From Thunnus maccoyii (taxonomy: Eukaryota; Chordata; Actinopteri; Scombriformes; Scombridae), in the NCBI RefSeq assembly GCF_910596095.1, contig NC_056545.1, positions 1,782,001 to 1,846,000 on the forward strand: a DNA stretch of 64,000 nucleotides, written 5' to 3'. The notes beneath the pieces were generated by a model. It was not told the DNA's origin. It was given only the letters and a program-made list of their open reading frames with translations, and searched no databases. Below are positions 1-12,310 of this stretch, piece by piece. Each line of letters opens with the position of its first letter. Positions within the stretch are counted from its first letter, which is position 1. A program made the position numbers and the translations under genes.

Positions 1-3000
1 ACCTACCTCATTGTTTTATGTATTTTGATTCTATCTATCTTTTTAACACAAAATCTTAATCAGAAAAAAATGCTATAGCTTTTAGATAATTGTAGTGGAG
101 TAAAAACTAATAGTTGCCTTTATGATGTAGTCAAGTGTTGAAAGTTCCACCATATGTGACCAAGACAAGCTCTATTCAAGCCTACTTTAAACTACTTTAT
201 TTAATTAAAGTTGGGGACAAATTAACATAACTTAATGTGTTGCACCAGTTTCTGAGGAATTTGCACACCTTGTGTAACGTGTACTAAACTAGAACTGAAC
301 CTTCAAGAATGACTATACAAATACAAACAAACATCACAAAACTTCATCATCAGGCAACCACCTGAAATTCTGAGTCAATACAGGAGCTGCATTCATGCAT
401 CTTGCATCTTGTGTTCCTTTAAGGTAAGAAAAGACGCCTCCCTTGGTATAGGCTGATAGTAGTTTCTGTAATTGATTAGATTAAACATTTATTGACTCTT
501 GTTAAGTTAAAAATTTGTGCTGTATATTAAATGATAGTGTAGTAATGGTTCAGGTTCAGTTACTAATGCTAATATACAGTTGTACATGTGTTAGAGGTAG
601 GATTTCAGTACAATATTAGGTTGAGGGTTTATAATTAGGAGTCTAATTGGCTAAACTGTTAGGGCTAGGGCTCTGAGGCTGCCCTATAAAACCGGACGAG
701 TGCCCTCGACTGCAAGAGTGGGCCTCCTCCAGTTTGTAGGTCATCTTGGAGTATTTTCAAACCTCCAACACCTATTGCACCTACACATTTCGTTGTGACC
801 AAGGCTGTCAGGACATACTTAACTATATAGGCCCATTGGTAGTGGTTCAACGACAGCTGGTGATTATGGAAGCCAGGCTGAATTTTGGTTCCCTAAGCAA
901 GGCCAGGGTGGTCGTGCGTCTGTAGATTTTGGGAACTATGTTCGATACCTAGGTCAGAGGTAGAGGACAGCTGTCTGTCGGTGCCTTATCCACACCAGCA
1001 GGGGGTATAACCACTTCAGAAGTAAAAGTATAAAGTTGCATAAAATGGAAACACTCGTGTAAAGTATAAATATTGTACCAAAGTACAATACTTGCTTGTT
1101 TAAAATCTACACATAATTAAGTTTCTCAGTGAATGCACATTGTTTTTAAGAGACTTCCCTAATTGTTGGGATGTTGGTTTTTAATATAAACACACATTGG
1201 CTGTGATTAAAATGCAGCACAGTATTTCTTATGAATCGTTACCTGCATTGTGTCAGTGAACTTCATTAACTTTGACTGAATGACAGATTATGTGGCTACT
1301 AACACTTTAGAGTACCACATTTATGTATTCATTTATTGATGTGTTTATGTACCGTCTACAGAAAACATCCACTGATTGAATGTGAAACCCATAAAATTCC
1401 TCTTAAAGGTAAAATCTTGAAGATTAGAAAAGATGAAGAACACAGACATCAGTCAGTATCTTCATCGTGTCCTCCTCCTCCTCCCTCTGCAGCTGGTTGA
1501 AAGGAGGGGCTTTTTCAGCCAGTAGCTAAGTTTACAAGAATTTACCAAACTTTATTATATGTTACAAACTATGCTAAGCACAAACACAAATAGAGCAGAG
1601 CAGAAGACAGAGAAGCTAGCACAACCATAACTGGCAGCAAAATGTGCTAGAGACTCAATATAGTTTCCTTGTGTGTCTCCACAGTAAGCAGAGCATGTTT
1701 AGCAGAGCAGCATTTGCAAGAGCTCCCAGTGTCTACACAGGAGGCGTTAAGGTACAGTGCTGAGCGTTGGTCACCCGCATTTTGCTCCCTGGGGCGGCCT
1801 CTTGTGGAGAATGCAGTCTGATGTGCTGGGGTGAGGAGCTGGAGTCTGGATATTGAAATAATGAGTGAGTCGGCCAGTCTGGACTTGAAAAGTTCCCATT
1901 GGAAGGGAACCCCTGGTTTAGACTCTCATGCTTTTATAGGCTTGACCCTCAACTCATGACTCCAGATTCTGAGGTTTCACTTCCTGTTGCTCTGAGTCAC
2001 ATCTTCAGACTAGCAAAATGCAAGCTTTCAACCGCCATGGCAGAAAGCAAGAAGACAAAGACAAAAGCAAACAGAAGCAAAAAAAAGCAGCATAGAGTCT
2101 CAGATAAGACACTGTTTTTAAAGTTTCCGTCTGCCCACTCAGAAGGTGCATCCTGGCCAATCCCAGGGGTTGCAGAGTTCTGAGGGAGCAGAGTCAGTCC
2201 CCTCCTGTCCATGGACACTTGTGTTACTGTAAGTGCAATAAAAGCTTCGTGAGTAAAAAGCCAATTATGTAATCAACACAAAAGATTGGGAAAGAATGCA
2301 GCATACTACTGCCAGCCTTGGCTGATGAAATGGTACAAGTGAACAGCAGTGAACCACAATCTTGTGGCAGTATTTTACTGTAAAAGTAGAAAGCTACAAC
2401 TCTATGATATATTTATAAAAACAGCAACAAACTGCTAATTCCAGCAACAGCAAGACACTTTTACAGTAATTTATTGGAAAACCTTTGACAAAATCTTTAA
2501 CAGTGCACCATCTGATGGGGAACAAAAAAAGAAACAGTGACTGGTTATCTGATAGCCTGATTTTCCATCCATACAGCACCAAATCACAACAAAAGCAATC
2601 TCATGACACCTCTCATGTAGAGCAGGTCCAGATCAAACATTTTAAGACCATCCTTTTGTAATGTGTTTCTTTCACACTTGCTGAATGCTTTCAATGTTTT
2701 ATGAGAAGCACTTTGAGTTGCCTCACTTGAAATGCAGTATGCAAACTGACCCCATCTGTCCTGCCATTTCCTTCTCCTTTTTCTCTCTCACACACACACC
2801 AAACACACACACACTTCTCACTTCTATCTATCTCAGAACACACTATATCACTATAGTCTGCTGTCACGTACAACAGCCACAATAGGTTCATTGAATGTGA
2901 AAAAGCAAAAACAATTTTGAATGATACCTTTTGAATAATAATAATTTAACTCAGAACACCCAAAGAGTGTGTATCAGCTTCACAAAATGATCAGGCCAAA

Positions 3001-5030
3001 AGAACACAGTGTTCAATATGTTTCACTGCTCTCAAATGTAAAAGTGGAACAGATTTGACTCTGAACAGTATTCCAGGATTACCACTCTGTCTGATCTTTT
3101 TCAACATCCATTGTTTGCTGTCACAATTATGTTAATATCACAGAACACTTTTTTCTCTTACCAGACAATTCCTCTGAGTGAATTCAACGGATTTCCAGCA
3201 AACTCAACACCTTGGTTGCCCCCTTCTCACCCAATGAGACTTTGCTTAAGATGCACTTAGAGGGGAGGTTTGGGGCTTGTCAAGGTCCCCTGACCACTGC
3301 CGTGCAGGTTTTTTGCCTCAGCGATGAGCCATCACTGGTTCACATGTTGACATCCCATCCTCATCACCAGATTCGTTGTGGAAATTTAAAGATGAATTCA
3401 TAGAGAGCAAGTTGTCTTTCAGAGTTTTATTGAAATAAACAAAAGAGTTCACATTTGCAGATGTGGATCTCCCAGTTTGCTTGGCTGAAAGAGATCACCC
3501 TAACAGTTGTCCTCTGTCCATTCAAAGCTCTATCTATGGAGGTTTCTGCACCTGTGTCTTTATCTCCTGAGTTTTAAGGTTGAAAGTTTTACTGCAATAC
3601 TTGAACTACATCAAGCTCATAATAATTATGTACTTTTACTGTAGTAGAATTTTTCATGCAGGACTTTTACTTGTAATCGAGTATTTTTACATTGCTGCGT
3701 TGGTTCTTTTACTTAATTAAAGTATCTGAGTACTTGGCAGTACTCCCATCTTGTTAAAAACAGACTCAAGTTAGCTTTTTGTTGTTTTAAACCTCTCTTT
3801 TGCAGACAGGGTTGGTTTTAAGCCATGAAAATGCAGATTATAAAGCATGAATTGATTTAATGTCAAGAGCTGGAAGAACCAACTGGTTCTCATCCCACAT
3901 CATCAAATACCTCTTTCAGCCTTTTCAGTCATTTCATGTCAACTTCCAGCTTTCACAGTATTAAAGTTTAGCTTCTAGCTTATCTAGCTCTGTATTAAAA
4001 CTCTCAGCTTCTTTAGGTTATGCAGTTCAGCTGCCAATTCTATCAGTCTTACATTTCAGCTCTCAGGATTTTCAAGCAAAATTAATTTCAGATTTCTGCA
4101 TTTTATTATTTATTTTATTATTATTCTTTTTCTTCTTCTGTATGTTTTTTGAATCGTTTCTATTCACACATATTTGCAAATAAACACGTCATTCCAGTTT
4201 TGACTTGTAAATCATATGTGTGCCATTTTGGATTTTTTTGCCTAATAAACATACTTTTTGCTTCTTTTGGCACATTTCACCAAAAAAACTTATGAGTTTG
4301 TTTTGGATATTGTTCACCGTTTGTCTGTAACTGGTTACCAAAATTTTAAAGGCACTTAATGGGCCATAACGCTTCAATGCAAAATTTGATTGCAACTAAA
4401 TTTGGCAATGTTGTACATTCAGCCACATTTCACAAGTGTGTAACATTTGATGCAAAATCACCAACAGGGGGTGCTACAGTAACAATATAATATGATATTT
4501 CAACAGTTCTGTTGTCTTTAATAAGATGAAACTTGGTACACAACTTCACCATGAACATGTGCATGACATATGGCACCAATACCTCCCCCTTGAGGCCATT
4601 AATAAAACACCAGCATATCTCTTAAACACATGATTCCATTACCACCGACTTTGAGTGGTATCTTCAGACATGAATCACCAACACTTCTTGCTGGGACTCT
4701 TTCAGAAGCTGGGCTGGCGAGCAGCAGCGTTGCCATGCCATTGGTCCGACAGCCAATTATTCAGAAACCCTAGTAGTTCGAAAAACTAGACCTAGTACTT
4801 AGCACTTCCCACTAGACTGAAAGCCCTTTAATGAGCACCATAGACAGGGCCACCAGCCACGGACCAATTGGCAGTCCCTGCAGCAGGAGCAGATGCAGAA
4901 ATCACAAGCATTTTCTTCAGGAAATACAAATATTCATCACCATCAATATAAATATCATCATCAATATATCTCTTCCACAGAGTGATCAAACCTTTGACAA
5001 AATAATAATAACCATAAATTACTGAGTGCT
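1..5030. other. Repeat-rich intergenic stretch, no gene recognised
   Basis: No exon set could be supported here. The stretch 1-140 and 1018-1110 resembles the two halves of the element at 11270-11430, in the same orientation, so this looks like one copy of that short transposon family split by about 880 bp of other sequence. 3590-3760 carries another diverged copy of the same family (runs such as ACTTTTACT and GTACTT). 4130-4740 reads like an old fish repeat and holds no coherent reading frame. The open frames in this stretch are short, overlap on both strands and match no family I recognise. Confidence 0.6.
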
Positions 5031-5044
5031 TTATATTACATTCC

Positions 5045-5050
5045 TTTATT
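5045..5050 (-). terminator. Poly(A) signal of the PYRIN-lectin gene
   Basis: On the minus strand this reads AATAAA, about 61 bases past the stop codon at 5111-5113. It gives the gene a short 3' UTR and supports 5111 as the true coding end. Confidence 0.6.
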
Positions 5051-5110
5051 AGGATCTAAGCACAAAGCACATGTTTCTTGCCACATCATGACTTCAGTCT
5101 GAAAATATCA

Positions 5111-8100
5111 TTATTCCCACTTTTTTCCATCACTCCAAATAGTCTTTCCATCTTTGTCAAGAACCAGTAAACCATCATTTGTCATAGTCAGGCGCATCCT
5201 AGTGCTGTACCAAGGGCGATGTGTCCAGGTGCCTGAGGCCCAAACCGGCTTGTTTTCTTTGGTGTACATAACCACGTTGTTGTCCTGCTGTACAATGAGT
5301 CGAAATGGGTTCCAACCATTTGTTCCTGTTGCCCAAATGGGACGCTCATCACCATCGGCAAGGATGACAAAGTTGCCATCTTCCTGTGGGGGAAACAAAT
5401 TGGACATCAATAGACAGGGAAGCTAAAATATGGTAACAATGCTGGACTGAAGCAGAAGGACACTTAGAAAATCTAAATCTAATAGTTGGTTTCAATAATC
5501 CATAATGGACTGATTTCAAAACAGCATATGAGGTTTGTCATTTTGTGCTGCAATAATCACAATATATGGAATGACAAGAATATATCTCTCATTTTAAAAT
5601 GATATCTGTTGTGTATTTATACAGGGAGCTCTTTCATGTCCATATGAACATAAAATTGAACCATATAATAATTAACTGACCAAAATAAGAATATTTGTTT
5701 CCCCACCTGGAAAACAGCTTGGTATTTGCCATTTTTGCTGATGAGGAAATCCCCCATACGCAGCTCCTGGTCAGTGCTGATGTGGTCTTTACCTACGATT
5801 CTAGCAACAAAATGGTTAAAAAAGGTTTAGTGAGTCAGGTATTTGCCAGGTGACAGACTTCACTTTTCAAAGAAATGGAAAAATCTTTCTCTTAGTGCTG
5901 AAAACTTTGTATGTTTTGGGCATCAGGACACCCAGAGATGGAGGTTAGAATTAATTTGTATTCTTTATTTGTATTGTTGGTCTTATACGGCCATACTTTC
6001 AGTGATATATAATATTATATATACATACTAAAGTATAGTACAAGCACCTCAAAACTCTAACGAAGTAGAGTTTATTTAATAAAGGCTTATAAATGGAACT
6101 CAAGTACAGTATTTACTTTTTTATATAACTTTGAGCCCATGGCCCTTATGTTCAGAAAATACATTCAACATTAGCACTGAAATGTAGTTGTTTCTGTGAT
6201 ATGCAGTATGCTTTTTATCCATTTTATGACTCTCCAATTCCAGCAATTTTAGCACAAAAAGAGCACATAAAACATCACAAGTAGTATTGCTGTTTTTGAG
6301 AAAAGCAACTGCAAAATCAAACTTTTTTGGCCACAATAATCACACACACACACACACAAAAGGAAATCCTGGAGGGACTGTTCAGTTCTCTAAAGGGTAA
6401 ACTGCTCTCACATAAAAAAACAAACTACACTAGATCCCTGCTTGTGTTGTATCAGCTCTCAGATGTACGTTGCTTTGGATAAAAGCTTCTGCTAAATGAA
6501 ATTGTAAGTTGTAATTGTAAAAACAGCTCATCGTGTGACTTAATTAACATTAAACCATAATTAACCACAGCTCACAGAGAGCATGCAGAGCTAACGTGCT
6601 AACATCATGCAGCACATGAAATGAAATGAAATATGAATACATGAAATAAATAAACTGAGGAGAGAAATCTTTACCTGCAACTTTCTGTCACACTGCTGGT
6701 CTTCTTCTCCTGCAGGAGCAAAGTGAGAAACATGAGTCAGTAGCTCCTTTTATAAAGCTTCATCCCACTTTTATCTTCTGTTTCTTTCAGTTTCAGAAAC
6801 CATGTGGCTTATAGAAATCCACCAGCTTCTTTCAAACATCAGTGTGACTTTCAGTGTGTGTGAGTGTGTGTGTTGCTATGAGGGTCCAGACTTGGTGTTG
6901 AGGTTCATGTTGGGGGAAGTGGTGGAAAGTAACTAAATACATTTACTCAAGTACTATACTTAAGTGCAATTTTGAGGTACTTGTAGTTTACTTGAGTATC
7001 TCCATGTGATGGATGTGGCCATGGGTGTAGATTTATCTTAGGATAAAATGTTTTTGTCTTTGTCTCGTTCATGTTTGTGTCTACTTTGAAACTAAAACTA
7101 TTTATTTGATCATAAATACAGCATAAATGTGTATAAAATAACGCCAGTATGTGAGACTGTGTGCAATGCGTAAAATTCATAATTAACCTTAATTTAATCT
7201 CTTACCTTGTCAGGTTGGCTGCTCTGTGGTTGATCTTTAAAAGAAGAAACAAACAGTCAGTCAGTCAGTCAGTTTCCACACTGATGCCTTCTTCAGTGCA
7301 GCAGAGCTCTTGTTTGTTTTGGTCTCATTTCATTAACCAGCAGACTTTATATGACAAACTGGGTTTTGTTTGACATCATTCTGTCTGTTTATCCCCATTT
7401 GTTTACTGTATTTTGTTTAAATTTGACAATATATTTAAAAGATTATAGAGGACAGCCCATTTCTTTTCTTTAATTTGCAGGAGAAAGAAAGACAGACTTG
7501 TTTTCCTATTTTAAGGACAAACCTTTCTTGAATTCCAGAGACATGGTGTAAGTGTCTAACCTATACAAACTGACCTCTTTACTGGGGGTCTGACAACATG
7601 ACACTGGCCAAACTCTTAGAAAACCAGCCAACCTGAGAGGTCTGCAGTGTTCATACTGGGTCAAGACATCTGATATGTATCTTGGACCTAAACCATTCAG
7701 TAAATTATGGACAAGCAGTGGTATTTTGAAGTCGATTCTCCGAGAAACTGGTAATCAGTGTTGTTGCGGGCTGGGCATATACTTGTATGTATGACACAAT
7801 GATAAAAATTTAATTCATTCATTCACTAATAATTGTGTGAACTCACCTCTGTTCTCTTCACATTTGTTCCTCGGTTTGTCTACAAAGGGGCGCAGCAGGT
7901 CCTGGACCGCAGAGTCGTTCCTCGGTAATTGTTCCATTGCTTTATTGATTGCAGAGATGGACTCATCTACTCCTAAATACTGGATGATTATTTGGGGCAT
8001 CTCCTCTCTGGACCTGCCAGTCTTCACACCTTTAGGGATTTTGTCAAGACAGGAACACAATAGCATCTTCTTGTATTCTGACTCATCCAGCTCCTCCAGG

Positions 8101-8150
8101 ATGGAGGTCAGGGCTGTTTTCCATTTACTCTCTGAAATATTTATTGACAT
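5111..8150 (-). CDS. PYRIN-domain / bulb-type lectin fusion protein (244 aa)
   Basis: Five coding exons on the minus strand: 8150-7847, 7234-7206, 6709-6675, 5800-5707 and 5383-5111. Introns are GT-AG, and the 735 coding bases stay open through all four junctions. Residues 1-101 form a PYRIN-like death fold (ALTSILEELDESEYKKML, then DKIPK, IIIQYLGVDESI, and RNDSAVQDLLRPFVDK). Residues 102-122 are a short polar linker. Residues from about 123 on form a bulb-type (B-lectin) domain with one perfect QxDxNxVxY sugar-binding motif (QQDNNVVMY), one near match (QEDGNFVIL) and one degenerate site. The lectin exons have no start codon of their own and begin at a splice acceptor, so they need the upstream exons. 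No signal peptide is seen, so it is probably cytosolic. Inference: a sensor that couples mannose-type glycan binding to PYD assembly. The weakest parts are the two tiny linker exons. Confidence 0.78.
6905..7012. mobile_element. Short non-autonomous DNA element copy
   Basis: This carries the teleost repeat signature GGTGGAAAGTAACTAAATAC followed by alternating ACTCAAGTAC and CTTGAGTA blocks. It lies in the intron between the 29-nt and 35-nt linker exons of the PYRIN-lectin gene, exactly where that gene stops resembling its inverted relative at 63.17 kb. Other copies of the family lie near 1 kb, 11.3 kb, 23.2 kb, 25.2 kb and 42.7 kb. Confidence 0.65.
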
Positions 8151-9235
8151 CTCTGACAAACAAAGAGTGTGACAAAGAAAAGTGAGAAAAATAAGCCAGA
8201 CCACCCTCACAAAAAACATGTTACAATATTGTAAAATATTTTTATTCCAAATGTAGGTGAAGCTTTTCAAGACTTATAATCCACAGAACTGTTATTTTTA
8301 TTTATTAAATCCTCATTACAGCCATTGTGGTCAAATGTTGCTTTTCTGCAAACTGCTGCAGGAAATGTCTCCTCATGAAAACTAATGTGCTTACAGTGCT
8401 TTGTTTAGTTTTGGCAGGTCTATGCTGCTCTCTGCTGGACAACACTGAAATACAAAGTAATATTTTTCAGTAGATATTTTATTTAGATTAAAGTCCCAGT
8501 TCACTGAGAGAGCTGTAAAACCATTTAACAACAAAATAAGGTCCTTCCTGGGAATGTGTATCATTGTTTCACTGATTTTGGAGATGGAATCATCATTAAT
8601 ATATTAAGTACCTATTAATTCAAATAATAAGTAAGCAGATCAAAGTGCTTTAGATAATGTAAGTAAGACAAAGTAAGTAAAGATTATTTAATGTAGCACC
8701 TTTCACAGAGCAGGTCACAAAGTGCTTCAAGAAGAAGAGTAAAACTTTTAAAAATAGTGCAATATAAGATATGATAAAAGAAACAAACAATAAAACATAA
8801 GCAACAACAGACCTTAAAAACACAAAATACAAACACTAGACACTGTGAGGTGAGACAAAGGCCAGTTTGAATAAATGAGTCTTTAGCTGCTTTTTAAAGG
8901 CGTCAACAGAGACCACAGATCATATGTCCCTAGGAGGAGAATTCCACAGTGTTGGAGCCACCACTTCAAAGATCACTTCTTGTTTTTATTGGAGCGCGAG
9001 GGACAACCTGTAAGTCCTGGTCAGAAGACCTAAATGACCTATTGGTGATGTAAGGATGGAGCAGGTCAGTGATGTACACAGGTGCCTGACCATGCAGGAC
9101 TCTGTATGTGAAAACAAGAACCTTAAAATGAATCCTAAACTTGATGGGAAGCCAATGTAAAGAAGATTACATGGGTGTGATGTGAGTCGTCCTGCTGGAC
9201 CTGGTCAACCGCCTTGCAGTAGCATTCTGGACCAT

Positions 9236-9480
9236 TTATAGACGGTCCAGGGACGACTTGCTGAGGCAGGTCAAAAGGGAATTGCAATAGTCCAGCCTAG
9301 ATGATATAAAAGTGTGAATAATCATCTCTGGTTCAGGTTGTGATACAACAGACCTGAGTTTGGTAATGTTTCTTAGATGAAAGAAACATGAACGGGTTAG
9401 TGATCTGATATGTTGATCCAAGTGCAGCCTGATCAAATATAACACCCAGGTTTTTAAGATTAGACTGTAAGGCTGAACAT
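9236..9480 (-). mobile_element. LINE reverse-transcriptase fragment (L2/CR1-like)
   Basis: The minus-strand frame contains FHLRNITKLRSVVSQPEPE then IIHTFISSRLDYCNSLLTC, the familiar segment downstream of the RT catalytic core in L2/CR1-type LINEs. An adjoining piece in another frame reads NLKNLGVIF, which belongs just upstream in the same protein, so there is at least one frame shift. The fragment is a few hundred bases long and dead. Confidence 0.75.
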
Positions 9481-9920
9481 TTCAACACGTGAAATACATA
9501 GCATATTAACATTTCAACAATACGTATCATATGAAAACCTCAGCAAAACGTATTATATCAACATTTCCAAAATACATATCATCTCAACATTTCTAAACAG
9601 AACACGGTTCGAGACCACCTCGAAACCAATGTCCGCTTCCCGTTTCAACCGACAAAGGCGGGTGTTTTTAGCGAGACGTCAGGACATTTGCAGCCGTTTT
9701 TCTGGCGAGAATACAGCTTTTTTTAGTGAGATGTCGGCCGTTTTTTTTTTATTTTTTATTTTTATTTTAAACCAAACCATGATCTTTCCCTAACCCTAAC
9801 CAGACCTTAACCAAAGCGCTGTCACACTATAAAACATCATTATTCAACGGGTAGAAATGTTAATATGCAACGTTTGTAGAAATGTTGATATGATACGTAT
9901 TTCACGTGTTGAAACGTATA
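9481..9920. mobile_element. Small inverted-repeat (MITE-like) element
   Basis: The left end holds TTCAACACGTGAAATAC and the right end holds GTATTTCACGTGTTGAAAC, giving terminal inverted repeats of at least 17 bases. The interior repeats CATTTC AACA / GATACGTAT-type words on both sides and contains a CCCTAACCCTAACC tract. It abuts the LINE fragment, which suggests insertion into or beside it. There is no coding capacity. Confidence 0.6.
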
Positions 9921-10647
9921 TATTGAATGTTTCTGTGGTTTGCAGAAACATTTAATGCCAATGTTTTCTTCTAGCGACTGGGTTGGATAAGGACCTCAGT
10001 CTTATCAGTTGGTACAGTTGGTAAAAAGTTGCTAACCATCCTGTCCTTTATGGCAGTCAGACAGGTTTAAAAGAGACATACAGCTGAATGTCATCAGCGT
10101 AACAGTGATAAAAAACACCTTTTAAATTTGCTAATAATATGACTCAAGGGAACCATATACGGAGCAAATAGTATAACTACCTAAGATTTTTACTCTCTTA
10201 ATCATGCGTAATGAGATGTAACAATAAAGAACTTGAACTTGACTATTATATCTATGTTCAGATAACAGTAGTTTATTGTATGACATGTACAGTATATTTC
10301 TGAGTGTCTTCTGTCCAAACATAATTATATTTTTGCATGTCCCTGATGATGTAATAATCCAACAGTCCAACTCCCAGCACTTGATTTCAAAGGAGAATAT
10401 TATCAGGCATAATTAAATATAGTAAAACATGCTGATAAACACACGGCTGACGGTTATCTGTGGAACAAACGATCCTCTCAAGACAAACAATGAACCCTGT
10501 TTACCTTTAAGTTCCTGTACAGCTATAATCATATCAGTTGTGTTAAAACAGGAACACAAACAGCCAGAACATGAAGCTGTGTCTTATCTAATAGTAGATT
10601 CATTTTTCAAAGGGAATGAACAAGTTGTGAGAAATATTAATACTCAC

Positions 10648-10710
10648 TTTGTTCTTTTCTTCAACCACATCCGGACTGTTTCTTTCTTTCACATTCATGA
10701 GGTGTTAACA
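10648..10710 (-). promoter_or_regulatory. Non-coding first exon and promoter area of the PYRIN-lectin gene
   Basis: The minus-strand sequence GTTGAAGAAAAGAACAAA followed by the donor GTGAGT matches first exons at 19198 (minus) and 58834 (plus). The upstream edge of the exon is not defined by sequence alone. Just upstream lies a GAAAGAAAGAAAC tract; its GAAA units are not spaced as in a classical interferon-stimulated response element (GAAANNGAAA), so interferon control is only a guess. Confidence 0.6.
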
Positions 10711-11024
10711 CTTAGAGTTGCTCTCAGTGGCGGGGTTTTTTTTTGTACATTTGAATGGCAGATACCAAATTAAATAATGTTTTAAAACCTGCTTGCCACC
10801 TTATTTATCTACATTAAATGCTAAAATATTAATATGAGGACAGATATTTCACCATCAATCTTTTACTTTTCTAACTTTGACTGTTAATCCTCATAATATC
10901 CAGTTTCAAACACACCGCTTCCCCTTTTCCAGTGAACAATGGTTCAGCCCAGTCTGAACCCTGTGTGTACTTTCACCTTCCTGTCAAACACAGTAATAAC
11001 TGTAGTTTATATGTAATCAAATGT

Positions 11025-11430
11025 AGGAACACACTGTAAAAATACTGCAGTGTTAGCAATAAAATGTACCTACAGTTTCAAAACTAAAAGTACTTGTTAT
11101 GCAAAATGACCCCTTTTAGAGTGTTATTATGTATTTTATATTATATATTATATTTGAGTTGGTCTATTTATTTATTTATATAATTTAACCTTCAATTGCA
11201 TTTGTTTCTCACCTACATTTGATTTTCCTTTGGGATAAATAAAGTACTCTATTCATCTGTCTATCATAACATCTTAATCAGAAAAAAATATTTTAGCTGT
11301 TAGATAAATGTAGTGGAGGAAAATCTAATAGTTCCCTTTACGATGTAGTGAAGTAAAAGTATAAAGTTGCATAAAATGGAAACACTCAAAACTAAAGTCA
11401 AGTATAAATATTGCTCCAAAGTACAGATGG
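11025..11430. mobile_element. Copy of the GTGGTGGAAAGTAACT-type element
   Basis: The words TGTAGTGGAGGAAAATC, GATGTAGTGAAGTAAAAG and AAGTTGCATAAAATGGAAAC recur in order at 1-140 and 1018-1100. The copy is diverged and has no frame. Confidence 0.5.
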
Positions 11431-12061
11431 CTTGTGTTTTTTTTTTCTAGCCAAAAGAAAGACATAACAGTAATGTTACATAACTTGCTAACACACAGTA
11501 TATGTACCTTGTGTTTAGAGCATATGGAGAACTTAAAACTCACCTGGAAGAAAACATGAATGCTTTCAGTCTTATTTAGAACATGGGGTAGTGGTGCAGT
11601 TATGCCCTCCTATGACCGAAATGAGTATTACAACAACAAACACTTTGAAAAATCCTGTAAATAAAAAATAAATAAATAAAAAAATCCACCTGCTATTTTC
11701 ACAAAAGTAAAAAAAACTTCAAAACGTTTTTTTTTTCACTTGTTCTTAAGTCATAAACACAGACGAGAAAAGAATTTAAATCAGACTTAGAAATTGGATC
11801 TTCAGAAATATTTTTTTTCTCACTTGCCTTTCAGGGCTTCTGTAAGTAAATGATTTTTATACAACAAGATACATTTTCTTCCACAAATTCATTGTCTCTT
11901 TCCATTAAAATTCTCAAAATATTAAGTGTAATCATCCTTTCACAGCGCAACACCTAATTTGACCTGCAAAAGGCCATTAGTCACTCAAAACATGAAATGA
12001 ATGAACCAAAGAACAAAACATTCATGTTTGTTTCAGTCTGTCAAATGATTCACATCATTTA

Positions 12062-12310
12062 ATACTCATCAAACCATTCAGTGACCCCTCGTGTCCTGTG
12101 AATTGGGGCATTGTCATCCTGGAGGAGACCACTCCCATCAGGATGGAAATGTATCATCATAGGATAAAGGTGATCACTCACAACAACTTTGTATTGATTA
12201 GCAGTGACCCTTCACCTCTAAGGGGACAAGTGGACCCAAACCATGCCAGCAAAATGCCCCCCACAGCATAACAGAGCCCCCAGACCCCCTCACTGTAGGG
12301 GTCAAGCATT
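12062..12310 (-). mobile_element. Tc1/mariner-like transposase remnant
   Basis: Translated on the minus strand with frame changes, the sequence gives GSVMLWGAFCWHGLGPLVPL, then a spacer, then pieces corresponding to the DDNAPIHR block and GVTEW. These are the conserved WG..W...GPL and D-N-A-P-x-H segments around the second catalytic aspartate of Tc1-like transposases. Several stops and frame shifts interrupt it, and neither terminal repeat was found. Confidence 0.65.

Larger units (their letters stand above)
8640..10250. repeat. Repeat nest inserted in intron 1 of the PYRIN-lectin gene
   Basis: This block is missing from the paralogous intron near 59.4 kb. Its parts are an unclassified teleost repeat (8860-9235, and again about 9925-10180, with the phrases ATTCCACAGTGTTGGAGC and CTGAATGTCATCAGCGTAAC), a LINE fragment (9236-9480) and a small inverted-repeat element (9481-9920). 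The unclassified repeat holds no coding frame that I can place. Confidence 0.6.
7010..10740 (-). repeat. Arm of an inverted segmental duplication (partner 58690-63165)
   Basis: Read on the minus strand, this arm matches the plus strand of 58690-63165 block by block. The shared blocks are the non-coding first exon (10648 and 58834 are the matching donors), first-intron DNA (10615-10260 with 59055-59400), the DNA before the PYRIN exon (8470-8160 with 59440-59780), the PYRIN exon itself, DNA before the 29-nt exon (7380-7235 with 62110-62240), that exon, and 7205-7010 with 62270-63165. Differences are mostly insertions: the LINE/repeat block at 8640-10250 is only in this arm, while the TTAA element at 62293-63019 and the 0.2-kb insert at 58.85 kb are only in the other. 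Confidence 0.85.

Noticed and set aside
7837-8172. 111-codon plus-strand frame across the PYRIN exon
   Set aside because: It is the antisense of the PYRIN exon; the same antisense frame appears over the paralogous exon at 59697-60104. The splice sites and protein family support the other strand in both cases.
10680-10700. Interferon-stimulated response element in the PYRIN-lectin promoter
   Set aside because: The GAAA units are spaced by 0 bases, not the 2 bases of the GAAANNGAAA consensus; the same holds for the 19.2-kb promoter, where one gap is 3 bases.
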